Virus record (IMG/VR): IMGVR_UViG_3300042868_009220
Location: 1 to 34,289 of that record
DNA length: 34,289 nt
Source: a virus
Reading direction: 5' to 3' (one strand)
Made by a program: the position numbers and the translations under genes
Shown: in pieces, positions 29,734 to 34,289 of the stretch
How the letters are laid out: each line of letters starts with the position of its first letter
Numbering within the stretch: the first letter of the stretch is position 1
The notes under the pieces: generated by a model
What the model saw: the letters and a program-made list of their open reading frames with translations, nothing else
Told to the model about the DNA's origin: nothing
Databases searched by the model: none

Positions 29734-30130
29734 ACCCCAGCTTTCTTGCATTGCGGATCGCCCGCGCCACGACAAGCCGCGCCACCGTCGCCACAAACGG
29801 CAGTTTCCGCCGGCCGCTTTCCTCGCGCAACCATTCAACCACCGTTGCCCGGTTTTTATCAACCCAGGCAACGCCGCGCACGTCCATTTCAGCGGCCCGA
29901 GCGTTACATTTACAAGTAGGGGAAGAACGTATTCCCACCAGAGACAATAACTTTTTTAGCTCCGTTCCCGCGCCGCCCCGAGGGGTCCGCCGCCGAGGAT
30001 ACGCCGGGTGGTTTTCGTCTATCGTCCACATGGGACCGTCCCGCGAAACCACGCACGGCATGACCGCGGCCAACAGGTAGCCGCGCTCCCGGCATCGCTC
30101 AAAAAGGTGCCGCCTATGGCATGTAATCAT
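29726..30130 (-). CDS. Conserved small protein with CKC motif
   Basis: 134 residues; the ATG overlaps the upstream stop as ATGA. MITCHRRHLFERCRERGYLL, AAVMPCVVSRDGPMWTIDEN, HPAYPRRRTPRGGAGTELKK, LLSLVGIRSSPTCKCNARAA then EMDVRGVAWVDKNRATVVEW. The Cys pattern (C4, C13, CKC around residue 73) could bind metal. I recall similar proteins in phage-like regions of Planctomycetota, but the function is unknown. Confidence 0.65.
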   Translation of the reverse strand: MITCHRRHLFERCRERGYLLAAVMPCVVSRDGPMWTIDENHPAYPRRRTPRGGAGTELKKLLSLVGIRSSPTCKCNARAAEMDVRGVAWVDKNRATVVEWLREESGRRKLPFVATVARLVVARAIRNARKLGYV

Positions 30131-30891
30131 GGGAGTGGGTTAACGTCACGGGTTGCGCCGAACGAAATGCTACAGGTAACGCCGTCGCTTACGCCTGCAC
30201 CCTTCCAGACCTCCGGCCGCGTCACGAGCGCTTTGGGGCCGGGGGCCGCAACCGTGCCAAACTTCCAGCCATCGGGGTACTTAGGCAAAGGCAACAACAC
30301 TCCGTCGACATAACTGCTCCAGAATCCTTCTATACACTGCGGCCCGCCTTCGATTGTTTCGATGCTTAAGCGGGCACCGTCGCAATTCCCAAAAATCTCA
30401 GTTCCGCGATCTAGCCTAATGCCTAACACAGGCCAATCCGGCGGGAGTTTTAGCGTGCCTTTCCATACCAAAAGCTCATCATACAATTCAGGTCTTGGGA
30501 TATATTCTAGTTCGACCTCTTGATTTAACGCCTCCGCGTATCCGGCCGAAACGCCGGGAATACACCACGGCAACGGGTCTGAATCGACAAACCCGCATAG
30601 CTTAACCGTGGCCGTTCTGGGAACATTCTCGCCGCAAACCCAAGGAGGCGGCTGCGGGTTGCAAGCCTCGTGGGCTAGGTCAAGGTCTATGAACCCGCCC
30701 TGATCTAGGCAGACATCATTGGGGAGAAAGACTGTCTGGATGTTGTTTGGGAAGCTGGAGTTACAGAAGTAGCAAGGCGGATCGGGCGGCGACGACGAAC
30801 TAGACGAAGACGAACTGGAAGACGATGAACTAGAAGACGATGAACCGCAGCATTCGCAGTCGCTGCGAACCGTCCGGGTAGCGCTGTTCAT
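30127..30891 (-). CDS. Poly-Ser/Cys-rich tail-associated protein
   Basis: 254 residues from ATG 30891 (ATGA overlap with the Cys-repeat gene). MNSATRTVRSDCECCG is followed by a run of about 18 Ser, then a short PPDPPCYFCNSSFPNN segment and a beta-rich globular domain (VFLPNDVCLDQGGFIDLDLA, LKLPPDWPVLGIRLDRGTE, GPQCIEGFWSSYVDGVLLP). The 'CxCCG-Ser-run' opening matches the one in the upstream gene. It is probably an exposed tail or baseplate protein. Confidence 0.55.
   Translation of the reverse strand: MNSATRTVRSDCECCGSSSSSSSSSSSSSSSSSSPPDPPCYFCNSSFPNNIQTVFLPNDVCLDQGGFIDLDLAHEACNPQPPPWVCGENVPRTATVKLCGFVDSDPLPWCIPGVSAGYAEALNQEVELEYIPRPELYDELLVWKGTLKLPPDWPVLGIRLDRGTEIFGNCDGARLSIETIEGGPQCIEGFWSSYVDGVLLPLPKYPDGWKFGTVAAPGPKALVTRPEVWKGAGVSDGVTCSISFGATRDVNPLP
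30806..30850. repeat. 45-base poly-Ser coding repeat, copy 1
   Basis: 44 of 45 bases match 32086-32130. Codes for serine in both genes and ends with CGCAG at the Cys codons. Confidence 0.8.
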
Positions 30892-32588
30892 GTTCCCTGC
30901 CATACCCGCGCCCATATTTTCGTCTTTGTCACAACAAGCTGGCCGTCTTCACAGCTTACATCCGTAACGACTTCCAGCCATTCGCCGGGGCCGAACGAAC
31001 CCGAGCCCGGCGGCCCGGAGGATGAGCCGTCGCTACTAGGGGGAGCGCACCCGCAAACCTCGCAGCATTCGGCCGCCGTATCGTACGGGCCGCTCACGGG
31101 CGTGTTACCGTCCCAACGATCCCCCGATTCGTTCGGTTGCCGGCAAACCGCCTTTGTTTCCTCGCCGTTCGGCCAATAACAGTACCACGCGCCACCGCTC
31201 CCGCTAGAAGGGGGAACACAGCCGCAAGCCTCACAACATTCGGATTCCGTACCATACGGGCCGCTTTGCGGGTCCAGACCTTCCCAGACTCCGCCAGGGG
31301 CAGACGATTGCCGGCATATCGCCTTTGTCTGGTCCCCGTCCGGCCAATAACAGTACCAGGGCGGCGGCGGATTACATTCCGCTTCGCATTCCTCGCGGGT
31401 ATCGTGCGGCCCCGAACTAGGGAATAGCGGTTCCTGGCCCTCGCCAGGGGTCCACAAGCCTAGTTCATCATCTTTCGAGTCTGATACATGGCATTCCTTT
31501 ATCGGGCTCCCGTCTTCCGCCGTGCCGACCTCATAACAGTACCAGCGGCCCCAATAACTGGAACCGTCGCTAGACGTTGAACTAGACGAATCACCGCCGC
31601 AGGCCGCCGCGCATTCGGCAGCGGTTTCGTACGGTCCCGATTCCGGGGAAAGCGGTTCCCCGTCATCGCTCGACCCGTCGCCGGGGCCGGGTGGGGTCCA
31701 GAGCGCGGCCGGGTCTTCCGGATCGTCTGGAGTATGGCATTCGCGGATTGGGGTTCCATCGGATGCCGTATCGACAACGTAACAGTACCAGGGGCCGCCG
31801 CCGGATGAATCGGACGAACCCGAACCGGATGAACCAGAAGACGATGAACCCGATGAACCCGATGAACTTGCGCAGCCGCAAACCTTGCAGCATTCTTCCT
31901 CTGTATCGTATGGCCCGCTTACGGGCGTATTCCCGTCATGGCAGTTTCCGGATTCGTTCGGCTCCGCGCAATATGCCTTGGTTTCCTCGCCGTTCGGCCA
32001 ATAACAATACCAACCGCCCCCCGATGAACTGGAAGACGAACTAGGTTCGCTGGAGGAATCCGACGATTCAGAAGACGAACTGGAAGAAGACGAACTGGAA
32101 GACGATGAACTGGAAGACGATGAACCGCAGCCGCATTCCATAACGCGCAGGATTCGCCAAAACGGTTTTTCGCCGTCATCCCGCGGAAATTCGTACCGCG
32201 CCTCCACCACCGATTCCGCCGGCAGCGGTTCCGATATGTCTTCCTCGCGGGCCAAATTCCAGAGCCGAACGACCGTGGAAACGTCGCGCAGCGTTTGCGG
32301 TTCGTTGTCGCCGCCGGCCGGCGTGAACCCAACGCCGCAGCCCTCCGCCGATTCGGCCGAGGAAAGGAAAACTTCCTCCGCCTCGACTTCCCCGCACGAC
32401 TCCAGATCCGACAACAGCCGGAAGAACAATTCCTGCGGCGGTTCCTCCGGCCGATACTTCCAGTGACCCGCGCCGGGCCGGCCGCCGCCACGCTCGACTA
32501 GCTCGACAGCCCGCGCGATACGCTCCGCCGATTGCCGGCCGAAGACAACGCCCGTTCCCCGCGCAGCGGATTTCCGGGGGCCGCCCAT
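30888..32588 (-). CDS. Cys-rich five-repeat protein with poly-Ser linkers
   Basis: 566 residues; ATG 32588 within TAATG overlap. Residues 1-150 are a helical/charged domain (QSAERIARAVELVERGGGRP, SAESAEGCGVGFTPAGG). Then CGCG and a Ser run, and five repeats of about 45-65 residues: each opens WYCY, has one or two further Cys in the middle (TKA.C or .ECH), then SGPYDT..EC...C. Copies 1, 4 and 5 are close (WPNGEETKA type); copies 2 and 3 are a longer subtype (DGTPIREC type). The linkers are Ser/Gly-rich. It ends EWLEVVTDVSCEDGQLVVTK. Likely an extended tail-tip or surface adhesin. Confidence 0.6.
   Translation of the reverse strand: MGGPRKSAARGTGVVFGRQSAERIARAVELVERGGGRPGAGHWKYRPEEPPQELFFRLLSDLESCGEVEAEEVFLSSAESAEGCGVGFTPAGGDNEPQTLRDVSTVVRLWNLAREEDISEPLPAESVVEARYEFPRDDGEKPFWRILRVMECGCGSSSSSSSSSSSSSSSSSSESSDSSSEPSSSSSSSGGGWYCYWPNGEETKAYCAEPNESGNCHDGNTPVSGPYDTEEECCKVCGCASSSGSSGSSSSGSSGSGSSDSSGGGPWYCYVVDTASDGTPIRECHTPDDPEDPAALWTPPGPGDGSSDDGEPLSPESGPYETAAECAAACGGDSSSSTSSDGSSYWGRWYCYEVGTAEDGSPIKECHVSDSKDDELGLWTPGEGQEPLFPSSGPHDTREECEAECNPPPPWYCYWPDGDQTKAICRQSSAPGGVWEGLDPQSGPYGTESECCEACGCVPPSSGSGGAWYCYWPNGEETKAVCRQPNESGDRWDGNTPVSGPYDTAAECCEVCGCAPPSSDGSSSGPPGSGSFGPGEWLEVVTDVSCEDGQLVVTKTKIWARVWQGT
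32086..32130. repeat. 45-base poly-Ser coding repeat, copy 2
   Basis: 44 of 45 bases match 30806-30850; a direct repeat about 1.28 kb away, in the N-terminal Ser run of the Cys-repeat gene. Confidence 0.8.
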
Positions 32589-33472
32589 TAGGTAATGCCC
32601 CCGAACCACCCGAACGGCGCTTGCGCGTACGGGTTCGCGCCGTCGCCGTCGTTAATGATCCGCGGGAACCCCGGCGTTCCGTTCGGAACCGCAACGCCAC
32701 CCGATAGGCTCGCGGGTTCCTTAATCGGCTTTTTGTCCTGGCCGAGGATGGCCGCCGTATATTCCCCGCTGCCCGTAGGATTGCCGGCCCCGTCAACGAG
32801 TTGTTGATAGCCAATATCCAGCGGTTTCAGAACCCAGGTATCCGAACGGTAGGCGAAATCGAACGTCACTTCCCAATAGACAAAAACTCCGTTCGAAGTG
32901 CCCTCCGTTTTCTTGTTGAACCGGCCGCCCTGGCACTTCCACGTACGCGGGGGGCAACCAAGCCACGTATCAGAGTTGATTTTGTTCGTATACCCTTGCA
33001 GGGCCGATACGCCGGAATAGTCCCCAAAACACCGCGTCAAACTCACTTGGAAATCGGCAATATCCATAGTGAGATCCGGCAGCGCAATTCCGGCCGAATT
33101 CGTGATCGGTTGCCGGTTTATATCCTGCCAACAGGGGCCGGATGAAACCGAACTACCCCCGGTCCACACGTCCGGGGGCAACTTGAAAGGATCCTCATCC
33201 CCCTCTTTACTAGGCGTGTAGTACCGAACCGTAAGAAGATAGGATAACAGCGTGTTGCCGCGCGGCTTGCAATCAAATTCCATCGCGAAAACGTTTCCAT
33301 CGTCCGGATGACTCGCGCCAAACTGGATCCCGGCCGCCTGCGCAATTACCGCCATCGACTCCCGCGGATTATCAACGCGAACGATGAATGAACGCGTATA
33401 CGTATATGTCTCGCGGAATTTACCCGAGACTCCGCGATCATCCATACTCTCGACAACGGCTACAACGCCCAT
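32588..33472 (-). CDS. Tail-tip / distal tail protein candidate
   Basis: 294 residues, ATG 33472, 8 bases after the tape measure stop. Beta-rich with ETYTYTRSFIVRVDNPRESM, GNTLLSYLLTVRYYTPSKEG, GCPPRTWKCQGGRFNKKTEG and a NGVFVYWEVTFDFAYRSDTW segment; the Gly-rich end reads PNGTPGFPRIINDGDGANPY. The place directly after the tape measure is that of the distal tail protein/baseplate hub in siphoviruses. No family motif is certain. Confidence 0.5.
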   Translation of the reverse strand: MGVVAVVESMDDRGVSGKFRETYTYTRSFIVRVDNPRESMAVIAQAAGIQFGASHPDDGNVFAMEFDCKPRGNTLLSYLLTVRYYTPSKEGDEDPFKLPPDVWTGGSSVSSGPCWQDINRQPITNSAGIALPDLTMDIADFQVSLTRCFGDYSGVSALQGYTNKINSDTWLGCPPRTWKCQGGRFNKKTEGTSNGVFVYWEVTFDFAYRSDTWVLKPLDIGYQQLVDGAGNPTGSGEYTAAILGQDKKPIKEPASLSGGVAVPNGTPGFPRIINDGDGANPYAQAPFGWFGGIT

Positions 33473-33480
33473 ACAAACCC

Positions 33481-34289
33481 CTAGAAATTGAATTCGTCTA
33501 GGCCGAGATCCAAATCATCGATCCCGTCCCGAATGTCTTCCAAAACGTCAATCTGTTTTTCGCTCTGGTTTTGACGGCCTTCCGGTTGCATTAGCCGGAG
33601 CATTTCATTTACGCCGGCCGCCGAACGGGCATCTAGACCCTTTGCCAGCCGGCTTTCGTCAATGACGATTTCGACCGGCGCTTTTTTGGTCGCCTCTTTT
33701 TCGTCAATCGTCTGTTTTACCGCCGTGTCCGCGGCATCCCTGGCCGCGTTTATGTCGGCCTTTATGGCCCGGAATGCCGTTGTGACCGGCCCGGCTATAT
33801 CGTCGCCCGTATCCTCCGCCCGCTCCCCAAACGCGTCCGCGAACAGCCGGCCGGCTTCCGTTGCATTCGTGCCCATAGCGTCCGCGTAGGCCGTCGCCGT
33901 GTCCGAAAAACCATCCGACAACGCCCGCGCGCCCTCCGCCAAATCACCCGCGCCGGGAATGTAGTCCGCAACTTCCGCAACCGCCGCCAAAACGCCCGAA
34001 ATCACGTTCGCAATCACCCGCCCGAACGTATTTCCGACAAGCTCCAACACCTTAAACACGCCCGCCGCGGCGCTTATCGCCCGCGAAAACAGATCCACGA
34101 CCGTTTCCCAGTAGCCGCCCACGTCTTTCGCATACCGCCAGACCTCCGGAATGTTCGCAATAAACCAATCCGCCACGCCGGCCAGAAACTCCGCCCCGGA
34201 AATCAACGAATCGGCAATGGCTTCCCCAATGCTTTGCCCGCCAAACCCCGCCACGAAATTCGTGAACGCTTCATTCAGCGCCGTAACCG
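33481..34289 (-). CDS. Tape measure protein, C-terminal part (joins 1-875 after circularisation)
   Basis: Continuation of the tape measure gene; the last 127 bases duplicate the start of the window. This part carries hydrophobic segments (ADWFIANIPEVWRYAKD, FGRVIANVISGVLAAVAEVA), an Ala/Asp-rich helical stretch and a charged end (EKQIDVLEDIRDGIDDLDLG). Stop at 33481. Confidence 0.85.
   Translation of the reverse strand, partial: VTALNEAFTNFVAGFGGQSIGEAIADSLISGAEFLAGVADWFIANIPEVWRYAKDVGGYWETVVDLFSRAISAAAGVFKVLELVGNTFGRVIANVISGVLAAVAEVADYIPGAGDLAEGARALSDGFSDTATAYADAMGTNATEAGRLFADAFGERAEDTGDDIAGPVTTAFRAIKADINAARDAADTAVKQTIDEKEATKKAPVEIVIDESRLAKGLDARSAAGVNEMLRLMQPEGRQNQSEKQIDVLEDIRDGIDDLDLGLDEFNF
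34163..34289. repeat. Terminal direct repeat, right copy
   Basis: Exact copy of bases 1-127. It should be trimmed once when the genome is circularised. It lies inside the tape measure gene, so counting it twice would split that gene artificially. Confidence 0.95.

Noticed and set aside
1-34289. CRISPR arrays, tRNA genes or rRNA
   Set aside because: No regularly spaced direct repeats and no cloverleaf-like sequence with a full acceptor stem were noticed; only the T-arm-like stretch in the 26567 inverted repeat.

Overview
The window is one complete, circularly closing genome of a temperate tailed phage (Caudoviricetes, siphovirus-like, HK97-type head). The last 127 bases repeat the first 127 exactly, so the unique unit is 34,162 bp and the tape measure gene runs across the window ends. 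The DNA is GC-rich and densely packed, with many ATGA or TAATG stop/start overlaps. Every gene I accept lies on the minus strand except the tyrosine integrase at 26821-27729. The host cannot be named from sequence. Poly-serine/cysteine-rich proteins, a CAP-domain exported protein and a conserved small protein at 29726-30130 remind me of Planctomycetota phages and prophages; that is inference from memory.

Layout in transcription order (right to left, then across the join). The control region at 26470-26820 holds inverted repeats and faces the integrase. Next comes an excisionase-like HTH gene with a terminator directly after it. The early region (about 26100 to 17900) follows: small unknown proteins, a PLD-fold protein next to a P27 terminase-small-like protein, a ParB-like protein, a RecT/Bet annealase, an SSB-like protein, a replication-initiator-like protein, RusA and an HTH protein. 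Many early genes carry related leader sequences just ahead of their ribosome binding sites.

A block of adhesin-like genes comes next (17889 to 12878), including collagen-like fibres with shuffled modules. Then come HNH endonuclease, TerS, TerL, portal and prohead protease, a four-gene block encoding membrane or exported proteins (CAP domain, Ala/Pro-rich exported protein, HExxH protein), and the major capsid protein. A strong terminator follows the capsid gene.

The connector and tail genes run from 4386 down to the tape measure, including a tail-chaperone pair joined by a -1 frameshift on an A9 tract. After the join (33472 to 27662) come a tail-tip candidate, two poly-Ser/Cys-rich proteins, a conserved small protein, a GT25-like/sulfotransferase-like fusion and a GT8-like glycosyltransferase. 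The last of these converges on the integrase.

RecT, SSB-like, RusA and the initiator-like protein would support replication and recombination. TerS, TerL and HNH would package DNA into an HK97 head matured by the protease. No standard endolysin, holin or CI-type repressor was recognised, so the exported-protein block and the repeated leaders/operators are the most interesting unexplained parts.
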